DNA from: Microbacterium sp.
Lineage (GTDB): Bacteria > Actinomycetota > Actinomycetes > Actinomycetales > Microbacteriaceae
Direction: 5' to 3'
NCBI RefSeq assembly: GCF_003248605.1
Contig: NZ_QFPF01000004.1
Coordinates: 1-51,350 of the forward strand
DNA: 51,350 bases
Part shown: piece after piece, positions 26,607 through 34,272 of the stretch
Numbering within the stretch: the stretch's first letter is position 1
Layout of the letters: every line of letters starts with the position of its first letter
Notes under the pieces: generated by a model
What the model was told of the DNA's origin: nothing
Seen by the model: the letters and a program-made list of their open reading frames with translations, nothing else
The model's database searches: none
Position numbers and translations under genes: made by a program

Positions 26607-27496
26607 ACGATTCCGCCCGCCTGTCCGCCGGCACCATCGCCCGCGAGCTCGTCGTGTCCTCGCGTCCGGTGAGCTGGATCAACACGGCCTATCCCTTCGC
26701 CGCGGCGTACCTGCTGACGGCGCGCGAGATCGACGCGACCCTGGTCATCGGCCTGCTGTTCTTCCTCGTGCCCTACAACCTCGCCATGTACGGGGTCAAT
26801 GACGTCTTCGACTACGAATCCGACCTGCGCAACCCGCGAAAGGGCGGAGCGCACGGGGCCGTGCTCGATCGGCGCATGCACCCCGTCACCCTGTGGGCGG
26901 CGGGGCTGTCCTGCGCACCCTTCCTGGTGTACCTCGTGGCTGTCGGCGATCCGCTGTCGTGGCTCGTGCTGACCCTCAGCATGTTCTTCGTCGTGTTCTA
27001 CTCCGCACCGCCGCTGCGGCTGAAGGAGCGGCCCTTCGCGGATTCGCTGACCAGCAGCATCCACTTCTTCTCCCCCGCCGTGTACGGCCTGGTCCTCGCC
27101 GGAGCGACGTGGACGCTCCCGCTCGTCGCGATCATCGTGGCGTTCGCGCTGTGGGGAATCGCGTCGCACGCCTTCGGGGCGGTGCAGGACGTCGTGGCCG
27201 ACCGCGAGGCGGGCATCGCCTCGATCGCGACCGTGCGGGGTGCCGCATGGACCGTCCGATTCGCCCTGCTCTGTTACGCGCTCGCGGGTGTCGCCATGCT
27301 CGGCGCGACGTGGCCCGGCCCGCTCGCGGGACTGCTCGTGCTGCCCTACCTGGTCGCCGTGTGGCCGTATCGGAGCGTGCCCGATGCCCAGGCCCATCGC
27401 GCCACCGCCGGCTGGCGCAGGTTTCTGTGGCTCAACCAGATCGCGGGCTTCGGCGTGACCCTGCTGCTGATCTGGTGGTGGGCGCTCACCGCCTGA
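26603..27496 (+). CDS. crtEb: Lycopene elongase, UbiA-type prenyltransferase
   Basis: The 297-residue polytopic membrane protein has both Asp-rich UbiA motifs: NDVFDYESDLRNPRKGG near residue 65 and QDVVADREAGIASIATV near 195. Such enzymes add C5 units to both ends of lycopene to form the C50 skeleton (flavuxanthin in Corynebacterium), which CrtYe/f then cyclise. It is the last gene of the operon and is followed by a hairpin at 27518-27547. Glycosyltransferase genes for further modification are not seen. Confidence 0.92.
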   Translation: MNDSARLSAGTIARELVVSSRPVSWINTAYPFAAAYLLTAREIDATLVIGLLFFLVPYNLAMYGVNDVFDYESDLRNPRKGGAHGAVLDRRMHPVTLWAAGLSCAPFLVYLVAVGDPLSWLVLTLSMFFVVFYSAPPLRLKERPFADSLTSSIHFFSPAVYGLVLAGATWTLPLVAIIVAFALWGIASHAFGAVQDVVADREAGIASIATVRGAAWTVRFALLCYALAGVAMLGATWPGPLAGLLVLPYLVAVWPYRSVPDAQAHRATAGWRRFLWLNQIAGFGVTLLLIWWWALTA

Positions 27497-27517
27497 AGAA
27501 CGCCACCGGGCGCGCGA

Positions 27518-27547
27518 CAGTGGGGCAGGATTCCTCCTGCCCCACTG
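27518..27547. terminator. Terminator of the crt operon, shared with the UPF0182 gene
   Basis: A 13-base perfect stem (CAGTGGGGCAGGA and its complement) with a TTCC loop lies between the two convergent stop codons. No T run is present. Confidence 0.75.
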
Positions 27548-27584
27548 AGCGTCATCGGCTCCGGATGCCGCGGCCCGCCCTCGC

Positions 27585-30509
27585 CTACTCCGACAGCGCG
27601 AGCAGGCGCTCGATCGCCGAGGTCAGACGCGCATCGGCTTCGCCATACGCCGCCCAGTCGCCGGCCTGCATCGCGGCGTCACGCTCGAGCATCGCCTGCT
27701 GGGCCTCGACGAGGAGCGCGTCGACCTCGATGCTGACGCCACCGCCCGAGCCGTCCGAGGGCTCCGAGGGAGCGGGCGAGGACGTGTCGCCCGGGGTCGG
27801 CTCGGCCGTGGGATCGACGTCTCCATCGCCCGCGTCGGCACCGGAGTCGCCACCGAACAGCGTGTCGAGGGCCTCGTTGAGGGTGTCCTCGAACGCGATG
27901 TCGTCACCGAAGGCGACCAGGACCTTCTGCAGGGTGGGCAGCTGGGTGCCGCCGGAGGACTGCACGAAGACCGGCTGGACGTACAGGAAGCCGCCGCCGA
28001 CGGGAAGCGTCAGGAGGTTGCCGTTGAGCACCTCGGACTGCCCCTGCCGCAGCAGGTTGATCTGACCCGAGATGACCGGATCGGCGTCGAAGGTGTTCTG
28101 CACCTGGCCGGGACCGGGCACCGTCGTGTCGGCGCTGATCTCGAGCATGCGGAGCTTGCCGAAGTCCTCGGCGACGTCGCCCGCGACCGAGCCCGCGTCG
28201 GAGTCGACCGCGAGGTAGCCGGTGAGGATGTTGCGCGAGGCCGTGCCCGTGCCCGGCGGGATGAAGGTCGTGAACATCGAGAACGTGGGGTCCTCCTGTC
28301 CCGGCATCTGCATCGTCAGGTAGTAGGGCGGCTGCAGGCGGTTGGGGTCCTGCGGGTCGTTGGGCGTGGACCAGGCGTTGTCGCGCTGATAGAACGAGCG
28401 CGCGTCATCGACGTGGTACTGCCCGAGCATGGCGCGCTGCACCTTGAACAGGTCGGTCGGGTAGCGCACGTGGCTCATCAGCTCACCACCCATCTCGCTG
28501 ATCGGCTCGACGGTGTTCGGGTAGATGTTCTGCCATGCCTGCAGCACCGGGTCCTCGGGATCCCACGCGTAGAGGGTGACCGATCCGTCGTACGCGTCGA
28601 CCGTCGCCTTGACCGAGTTGCGGATGTAGTTGATGTCGTCGATCGCGAATCGCGGCGAAGGGTTGGTGCTGTCGGTGATGGCCTGCGACAGGCTCACCGT
28701 GCGCGAGTAGGGGTATGTGGAGGCCAGCGTGTACCCGTCGACGACCCACACGATGCGCCCGTCGACGACCGTCGGATACGGGTCGGCGTCGAGCTCGAGG
28801 TACGGCGCCGCCTTCTGCACGCGCAGCGCGGGATCGCGGTCGTAGAGGATCTGCGAGTCCTCGTTGACGAAGTCCGAGAGCAGGATGTCGGTGGACTGGA
28901 ACTTCATCGCGTAGATCAGCTTGTCGAAGAGGTTGCCGATCGCGGGACCGCCGTCGCCCGTGAAGGTCGTCTTGGTCTCGTTGGCCCCCTCTTCGCCGCG
29001 CGGGTAGTCGAGCTCGACGGGCGTGGAGCCCTCGGGTGCGCCGACGATCGAGTACAGCGGCGAGTTCTCGCCGAAGTAGACGCGGGGCTGGAAGTCGGGG
29101 TTCTCGCTGAGGAATCCCGTGGTGGGGATGCCGCGCTCGAGGAAGACGGGGTTGCCGTCGGGGGTGCGCTGGTTGCCGGCCGCGACGACGAGCCCGTAGC
29201 CGTGGGTGTAGACGATGGTGTTGTTCTGCCACGTTCCCGCATCGCCCAGGGCGTCGAGGTCGAGCTCACGCACCGAGACGACCGTGTCCTGCGACTCGCC
29301 GTTGATCTCGTAGCGGTCGACGTCGAGCACCTCGGTGAACTGGTAGTACGCACGGAACTGCTCGAGCTGCCGGACGGTGGGGCCGATGATGGCGGGGTCC
29401 ATGATGCGGATGGATGCCGTCGTGGCGGCGTCCTCGCGCAGGGCGCCCGACTCCGCGTTGGTCGCGGCCGTCGTCTCGGTCTTCTCGAGCCCGTCGATGC
29501 CGTACGCCTCCTTCGTGCCCACCAGGTTGCGCTCGATGAACTCCTCCTCGAGCGTGAACTGGTTGGGCGCGACCTGGAAACGGTCCACGATCCACGGATA
29601 GCCGACTCCGACGACGATCGCCGAGACCAGCAGCAGCGCGGTGCCGATGAGGGGGAAGCGCCACCGGCCGATGATCGCGGTGACGAAGAAGAGGATCGCG
29701 ACCAGGAGCGCGATGCCGGCGAGGATCGCCTGACCGGGGATGATCGCGTTGACGCCGGTGTAGCCGGGGCCGGTGATCAGGTCGCCGGTCTCACTGAGGG
29801 TCTTGTACCGGTCGAGCCAGAGGCTCGCCGCCTGCACGACGAGGTACAGGCCCGCGATGATCGCGAGCTGGATGCGCGCGGACTTCGAGATGCGCAGCTC
29901 CCAGCGACCGCCCTCGCGCTGGCCGGCGCGCACCGATCCGTACAGGTACGACACGACCGCCGTCAGGAGCAGGCAGATCAGCAGGACGGCCGAGACGAAG
30001 CCGAGCGTCGCGCTGTAGAACGGCATCGCGAAGAGGTAGAAGCCGGTGTCGATTCCGAACTGGGGGTCGGTGACGTCGGTCGTGACGCCGTTGACCCAGA
30101 GCCACGCCGTCTCCCACTGGGTCGACGAGGTGAACCCGGCGAAGAATCCGAAGAAGATCGGGATGCCCCACATCGCGAGCCGGCGCAGCGGCTCGACGAC
30201 CTCCTGGTAGCGGTCGAGCTGACTGCTCAGGCGTGCGTAGACGGGGCGCAGCCGGTAGGCGAGCTGGATGGTCAGCCACACCGGCACCGCCATCGCGAAG
30301 AACCCGACGAGGAACATCACGACACGCGCGATCCACTGCGTCAGCAGCACGCTGTCGAAGCCGAGCTGCTGATACCAGCGGAAGTCGGCGTACAGCGACG
30401 CGAAGATGAAGAATCCGATGAGCAGCGCGGCGATCACGGCGAGCGAGATCGCGACGACTCGACGAGTGGTACGGGGGGCCGCCGGCTTCGGCGCAGAAGT
30501 CGTGGTCAC
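27585..30509 (-). CDS. UPF0182 family membrane protein
   Basis: The 974-residue protein has about seven membrane segments in the first 310 residues (for example VVAISLAVIAALLIGFFIFA), then a large probably extracytoplasmic domain (about 320-880). An acidic Ser/Pro/Asp linker (about 895-935) and a helical C-terminal stretch follow. The family is conserved in actinobacteria with unknown function (Rv3193c is the mycobacterial member, from memory). The GTG at 30509 follows TAGGAT (30516-30521) by 6 bases, so it is probably leaderless. The downstream crt operon converges on it. Confidence 0.93.
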   Translation of the reverse strand: MTTTSAPKPAAPRTTRRVVAISLAVIAALLIGFFIFASLYADFRWYQQLGFDSVLLTQWIARVVMFLVGFFAMAVPVWLTIQLAYRLRPVYARLSSQLDRYQEVVEPLRRLAMWGIPIFFGFFAGFTSSTQWETAWLWVNGVTTDVTDPQFGIDTGFYLFAMPFYSATLGFVSAVLLICLLLTAVVSYLYGSVRAGQREGGRWELRISKSARIQLAIIAGLYLVVQAASLWLDRYKTLSETGDLITGPGYTGVNAIIPGQAILAGIALLVAILFFVTAIIGRWRFPLIGTALLLVSAIVVGVGYPWIVDRFQVAPNQFTLEEEFIERNLVGTKEAYGIDGLEKTETTAATNAESGALREDAATTASIRIMDPAIIGPTVRQLEQFRAYYQFTEVLDVDRYEINGESQDTVVSVRELDLDALGDAGTWQNNTIVYTHGYGLVVAAGNQRTPDGNPVFLERGIPTTGFLSENPDFQPRVYFGENSPLYSIVGAPEGSTPVELDYPRGEEGANETKTTFTGDGGPAIGNLFDKLIYAMKFQSTDILLSDFVNEDSQILYDRDPALRVQKAAPYLELDADPYPTVVDGRIVWVVDGYTLASTYPYSRTVSLSQAITDSTNPSPRFAIDDINYIRNSVKATVDAYDGSVTLYAWDPEDPVLQAWQNIYPNTVEPISEMGGELMSHVRYPTDLFKVQRAMLGQYHVDDARSFYQRDNAWSTPNDPQDPNRLQPPYYLTMQMPGQEDPTFSMFTTFIPPGTGTASRNILTGYLAVDSDAGSVAGDVAEDFGKLRMLEISADTTVPGPGQVQNTFDADPVISGQINLLRQGQSEVLNGNLLTLPVGGGFLYVQPVFVQSSGGTQLPTLQKVLVAFGDDIAFEDTLNEALDTLFGGDSGADAGDGDVDPTAEPTPGDTSSPAPSEPSDGSGGGVSIEVDALLVEAQQAMLERDAAMQAGDWAAYGEADARLTSAIERLLALSE

Positions 30510-30515
30510 CCGTCC

Positions 30516-30521
30516 ATCCTA
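30516..30521 (-). promoter_or_regulatory. -10 element for the UPF0182 gene (leaderless)
   Basis: TAGGAT, a near-consensus -10, lies 6 bases before the GTG at 30509. Confidence 0.55.
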
Positions 30522-30610
30522 GGCGCGCGGATCTGGGCCTTCGCCGAGCGCCCGCCGCGAGAGTGCCCCGGATGCCGCGCCGGGCATGGGCGGGAGGGTG
30601 GCCGATGCCC

Positions 30611-31729
30611 TCAGCCGGTGGTGCAGGCGGGGAGCGCGTCGAGGTCGCCCCCCTCCCGCAGCGTCTCGAGCGCGGCGAGGGAATCGTCGAGGGTCGCCAC
30701 CGAGAACACCTGGAGCCCCGCGGGGATGTGGCCTTGGACCTCGTCGCAGTTGGCCTCCGGGGCGAGGAAGTACTCGGCGCCGGCGCCGCGCGCCCCGTAC
30801 AGCTTCTGCCGGATCCCGCCGATGGGCCCGACGACGCCGTCGGCGTCGATCGTGCCCGTCCCGGCGATGTCGAGCCCGCCGGTCAGCTCCCCCGGCGTCA
30901 TCGTGTCGATGATGCCGAGCGCGAACATCATCCCGGCGCTGGGCCCTCCGACGTTGTCGAGCTGGATGGTGACGTCGACGGGGAAGTCGTAGTCGTGGAT
31001 GATCGAGACGCCCACCTGCCAGGCGTCGGCATCCTCGCTGAACTCGGGGAGGATCTCGACCTGCTCGGTCTGCCCCGCGCGCTCGACGGTCAGCGCCACG
31101 GGGTCGCCCTCGCCCCGCTGCACGATCTCGCGCAGCTGCTCGACGTCGTCGACGGGCTCGCCCTCGGCGGCGACGATGATGTCGTCGGCCTCGAGCACGC
31201 CCTCGGCCGGCGAGTCCTCGGGCAAGGAGAACACGCGCACTCGGGCCCCCACATCGATCCCCTGGGCGGTGAGCGCGGCGGCGGTGGCCTCCTGCTGGGA
31301 GTCGACCATCATCTGAGCGCTCTCCTCGTTGCGCTGCTCGCTGGTCTGCCCCGCGGGAAAAACGCTGGCGATCGGCACGACCGCGCGGGACGAGTCGAAC
31401 CACGCGCCGACGAGCTCGATCCACGAGGGCGTGCGCTCGCGGTTTCCGACCACCTGGACCGTCGTCAGATCGAGCGACCCCGTGGTCTCGAAGGTCTCGG
31501 CGCCCTCGATGCTGATCAGCGGAACCTCCTCGCCCTCGCCCGTCGCGGCCGTGCCGAGGGTGTTGTAGACCGGGCCCGGCTGCTGGATGACGTACCCCGT
31601 CGGCAGGAACGACAGAGCCGCGAGGATGACGAGCGCCACCGCGAGCGCGGCGAATCCGATGCGCGACGAGCGGCGCAGCGGCGGTCGTCGGCGGGGCTCG
31701 ATGTCGAGCGATTCGTCGAACAGCGCCAC
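30611..31729 (-). CDS. PDZ domain / Lon-like serine protease, membrane-anchored (YlbL type)
   Basis: The 372-residue protein has an N-terminal membrane segment (IGFAALAVALVILAALSFL, about 24-42), a PDZ domain (VRVFSLPEDSPAEGVLEADD, about 160-225) and a C-terminal S16 Lon-type protease domain. The Ser-Lys dyad is near 264 in GGPSAGMMFALGI and near 309 in GIRQKLYGARGAGA. It lies outside the membrane and may process or degrade exported proteins. The GTG at 31729 has AAAGG upstream. It is divergent from the zincin-like gene. The order UPF0182, PDZ protease, zincin is conserved in mycobacteria, from memory. Confidence 0.9.
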   Translation of the reverse strand: MALFDESLDIEPRRRPPLRRSSRIGFAALAVALVILAALSFLPTGYVIQQPGPVYNTLGTAATGEGEEVPLISIEGAETFETTGSLDLTTVQVVGNRERTPSWIELVGAWFDSSRAVVPIASVFPAGQTSEQRNEESAQMMVDSQQEATAAALTAQGIDVGARVRVFSLPEDSPAEGVLEADDIIVAAEGEPVDDVEQLREIVQRGEGDPVALTVERAGQTEQVEILPEFSEDADAWQVGVSIIHDYDFPVDVTIQLDNVGGPSAGMMFALGIIDTMTPGELTGGLDIAGTGTIDADGVVGPIGGIRQKLYGARGAGAEYFLAPEANCDEVQGHIPAGLQVFSVATLDDSLAALETLREGGDLDALPACTTG

Positions 31730-31782
31730 GGCGGTGCCTTTCTGCGCGCGCACCGGGGTGTGTCGAGTGCGGGTTCCGGGGG

Positions 31783-31800
31783 CGCCGTTCGCGAACGGCG
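31783..31800. repeat. Perfect 18-base palindrome between two protease genes
   Basis: CGCCGTTCGCGAACGGCG is exactly self-complementary. It sits mid-way in the 160-base divergent spacer between the PDZ protease and zincin-like genes, where a dimeric regulator could control both. Confidence 0.6.
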
Positions 31801-31889
31801 TAAGGGCGGATGGCCGGGTCCAGGAGATGCTCGGCCGGCTGCGACTAGCGTAGAACCACCGACCCGAACCACGCTGAAAGGCGGCTGAA

Positions 31890-33302
31890 GTGCTGGGCGA
31901 CGACTCCGATGACTCCCGCAACGAAGACGATCTCTCCGAACTGCTGCGACGCATGCTCGGCGGGCAGGGCGGGATAGACCCCGCCGAGATCGAGCGACTG
32001 ACCGGGATGCCGGTCGATCCCTCCATGCTGGCCATGATCTCGCAGCAGCTGCGCGGCGCGTTCGCGGGCGGCGGTGACGGCATCTCGTGGGATCTCGCCA
32101 AGCGGCAGGCGCTGCAGATCGCCGAGTCGGGCGCGCTCAGCGTCACCGACGGCCAGCGCGTGGACCTCGACGAGGCTCTCGCGCTCGCGACGCTCTGGCT
32201 CGGCGAGGCCACCACGATCTCCGACCTCGCTCACAGCGCGCGTGTGCTCACCCGCGCCCAGTGGGTCGAGGCGAGCCTTCCGGTCTGGCAGGAGCTGGCC
32301 GAACCCGTCGCCGAGAGCATCGCCGACGCCCTGACCGCCACGCTCGAGGAGCAGGCGCCCGAAGAGATGCGCGCGATGATGCAGGGCGCGGGCCGGCTGA
32401 TGCGCACCGTCGGCGGCTCCCTGTTCGCCACCCAGCTCGGCCAGGTCGTGGGCCGCCTCTCGACCGAGGTGATCAGCGGCGGTGACGTCGGCATCCCGGT
32501 CATGCCCGCGGGCGAAGCCGCGATCCTGCCGCAGAACTTCGCCGATTTCGGCCGCGACCTCGACATCGGCGAAGACCAGCTCGCACTCGCCGTCGCCGTG
32601 CGCGAGCTCGCCCACGCGCGCCTGTTCCGCCACGCCAAGTGGCTGCGTCTGCACGTCATCTCGCAGGTGACCGAGTTCGCGCGCGGCATCCGCGTCGACA
32701 CCGAGGCGCTCGAGGACCTCGCCGGACGCTTCGACCCGCAGCGCCCCGAAGAGCTGCGCCAGGCGCTCGAGAGCGGCGCGCTGCTGCCGGCGCACTCCGA
32801 GGCGCAGCGCCAGGCGCTCGGCCGGCTCGAGACCCTGCTGGCGACCGTCGAAGGCTGGGTGGATGTCGTCACCGAGGACGCGACGGCGCGCCTGCCCAAG
32901 GCGGGCGCGATCGCCGAGACGGTGCGCCGCCGCCGCGCGGCAGGCGGACCCGCGGAGCAGGCGCTCGGATCGCTCGTGGGACTGGAGCTGCGGCCTCGGC
33001 GTCTGCGCGAGGCCGCAGCGATGTGGCGCGCCGTCACGAACGCCGTCGGCATCGAGGCGCGGGACTCCCTCTGGGACTACCCCGACTTCATGCCGACCGC
33101 CGAAGACATCGACGACCCCGACGCCCTCATCACGCGGCTGCAGGCGCGCGCCCGCGGTGAGCAGGTGAGCGCCGACGAACTCGACGACGCCATCGCACGC
33201 ATCCTCGCGGGCGAGGAGCCGGCGCCCGACGACGGCGAGGGTGAGGGGACGAGCCCCTCGGACGACGCCACGGGCGAGGAAGAGCCTCCGCGTCCGGCAT
33301 AG
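31890..33302 (+). CDS. Zincin-like metalloprotease family protein (DUF2342 / coenzyme F420-associated hydrolase family)
   Basis: The 470-residue protein has an acidic N-terminus, a long helical region and the family motif VAVRELAHARLFRHAKWLRLH near residue 238. In this motif the first His of HExxH is Arg (RELAH). The C-terminus (after about 440) is acidic and disordered. The family is annotated as a zinc-dependent metalloprotease, but the altered motif makes activity uncertain; the substitution may be family-wide. The GTG at 31890 has GAAAGGCGG upstream. A TAGCGT-like -10 lies near 31845. Confidence 0.85.
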   Translation: MLGDDSDDSRNEDDLSELLRRMLGGQGGIDPAEIERLTGMPVDPSMLAMISQQLRGAFAGGGDGISWDLAKRQALQIAESGALSVTDGQRVDLDEALALATLWLGEATTISDLAHSARVLTRAQWVEASLPVWQELAEPVAESIADALTATLEEQAPEEMRAMMQGAGRLMRTVGGSLFATQLGQVVGRLSTEVISGGDVGIPVMPAGEAAILPQNFADFGRDLDIGEDQLALAVAVRELAHARLFRHAKWLRLHVISQVTEFARGIRVDTEALEDLAGRFDPQRPEELRQALESGALLPAHSEAQRQALGRLETLLATVEGWVDVVTEDATARLPKAGAIAETVRRRRAAGGPAEQALGSLVGLELRPRRLREAAAMWRAVTNAVGIEARDSLWDYPDFMPTAEDIDDPDALITRLQARARGEQVSADELDDAIARILAGEEPAPDDGEGEGTSPSDDATGEEEPPRPA

Positions 33303-33326
33303 GTCCGCGCCCCCTCCCCAGGGCAT

Positions 33327-33351
33327 GACCCGGGCGTCGGTTGCCCGGGTC
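33327..33351 (+). terminator. Terminator-like hairpin after the zincin gene
   Basis: GACCCGGGC and GCCCGGGTC flank a 7-base loop, 25 bases after the stop codon. No T run is seen. Confidence 0.5.
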
Positions 33352-33399
33352 GCTGTGGAGAAGACCGTCCGGGCGGCCTGTCATCGCCAGAATCGGCGC

Positions 33400-34272
33400 A
33401 TGACGCTCATGCTGCGCCTCGACCCCGCACACCTTCCGCTCTGGCGGGACGCCGACACGCTCCAGATCGGCCGCGACGCCGTCGCCGTCGTGACCGACCC
33501 GTCGCCATGGCAGGAGCGCCTTCTCATCGAGCTCGCGCGGGGGTTCCCCGAATCGGGCATCGACGTCTGGGCCGATCTGCACAGGGTGCACACCCGGGAG
33601 GTGCGACGGTTCCTCGACGACCTCGGTGCGATCCTCCTGCGCACCGACCCCGACGCGCCACGACCCCCGGTGCTCGCCCGCGTCGGCCTGGAGAGCGTGG
33701 ACGGCGAGGCCGGCGCCGGAGCACTGATCGAGACCGTGCGCCGGGCGCTGCACGCCGACGGGCGGGCGGTGTCCGAGTGGGTGGCGGGGACGGAGCCCCG
33801 CGTGGATGCCGTCGTGCTGTTCGCCCGCCACGTCGTCGATCCGCGGCGCGCCGCCGTGCACCTGCGCGCGGATCGACCGCATCTGCCCGTGATCGCCTCG
33901 GGACGCACCGTGCGCGTGGGCCCGCTCGTCATCCCGGGCGAGACGGCGTGTACGACGTGCGTCGACCTCGCCGAACGCGATCGAGACGATGCGTGGCCGC
34001 GCATCGCGACCCAGCTGCTCGTCGCGCCCAGCCCGCCGGTGCCCGTCGAGCTCATGCACCGGGCTGCCGCCGCGGTGCTGCGCGCTCTCAGCGCACCTCG
34101 CTCCGGCTCGTCCGTGCTGATGCGCGCGGGGCACGCGATGCCGTCCGTGCAGGATCACCCGCCGCACGCGTCGTGCGGATGCCGAGCTCCGCAAGGAATC
34201 GCGACGGTTCCCGGTCCCCCCGCTCGCCCCGCCGCGACCACGACAGCCCGACCTCGCGCCGTGCCCGCGTGA
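33400..34272 (+). CDS. Orphan E1-like / TOMM leader-peptide-binding family protein
   Basis: The 290-residue protein resembles the RRE-plus-E1-like partner proteins of thiazole/oxazole-modified microcin cyclodehydratases. It has a winged-helix-like N-terminal part and the segment GPLVIPGETACTTCVDLAER with a CxxC near 184-187. A second Cys pair (HASCGC) near 259-261 could complete a zinc site. No YcaO gene or precursor peptide is nearby, and no ATP-binding Gly-rich motif of a full ThiF is seen. The ATG at 33400 follows CAGAAT by 6 bases. Its 3' end overlaps the convergent uvrD-type gene by 185 bases. Function unknown; mycobacterial Rv3196 may correspond. Confidence 0.7.
   Translation: MTLMLRLDPAHLPLWRDADTLQIGRDAVAVVTDPSPWQERLLIELARGFPESGIDVWADLHRVHTREVRRFLDDLGAILLRTDPDAPRPPVLARVGLESVDGEAGAGALIETVRRALHADGRAVSEWVAGTEPRVDAVVLFARHVVDPRRAAVHLRADRPHLPVIASGRTVRVGPLVIPGETACTTCVDLAERDRDDAWPRIATQLLVAPSPPVPVELMHRAAAAVLRALSAPRSGSSVLMRAGHAMPSVQDHPPHASCGCRAPQGIATVPGPPARPAATTTARPRAVPA

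Noticed and set aside
28413..30992. 859-codon plus-strand ORF
   Set aside because: It is antisense to UPF0182 and rich in D/E/R/V repeats typical of reverse-frame GC-rich coding.
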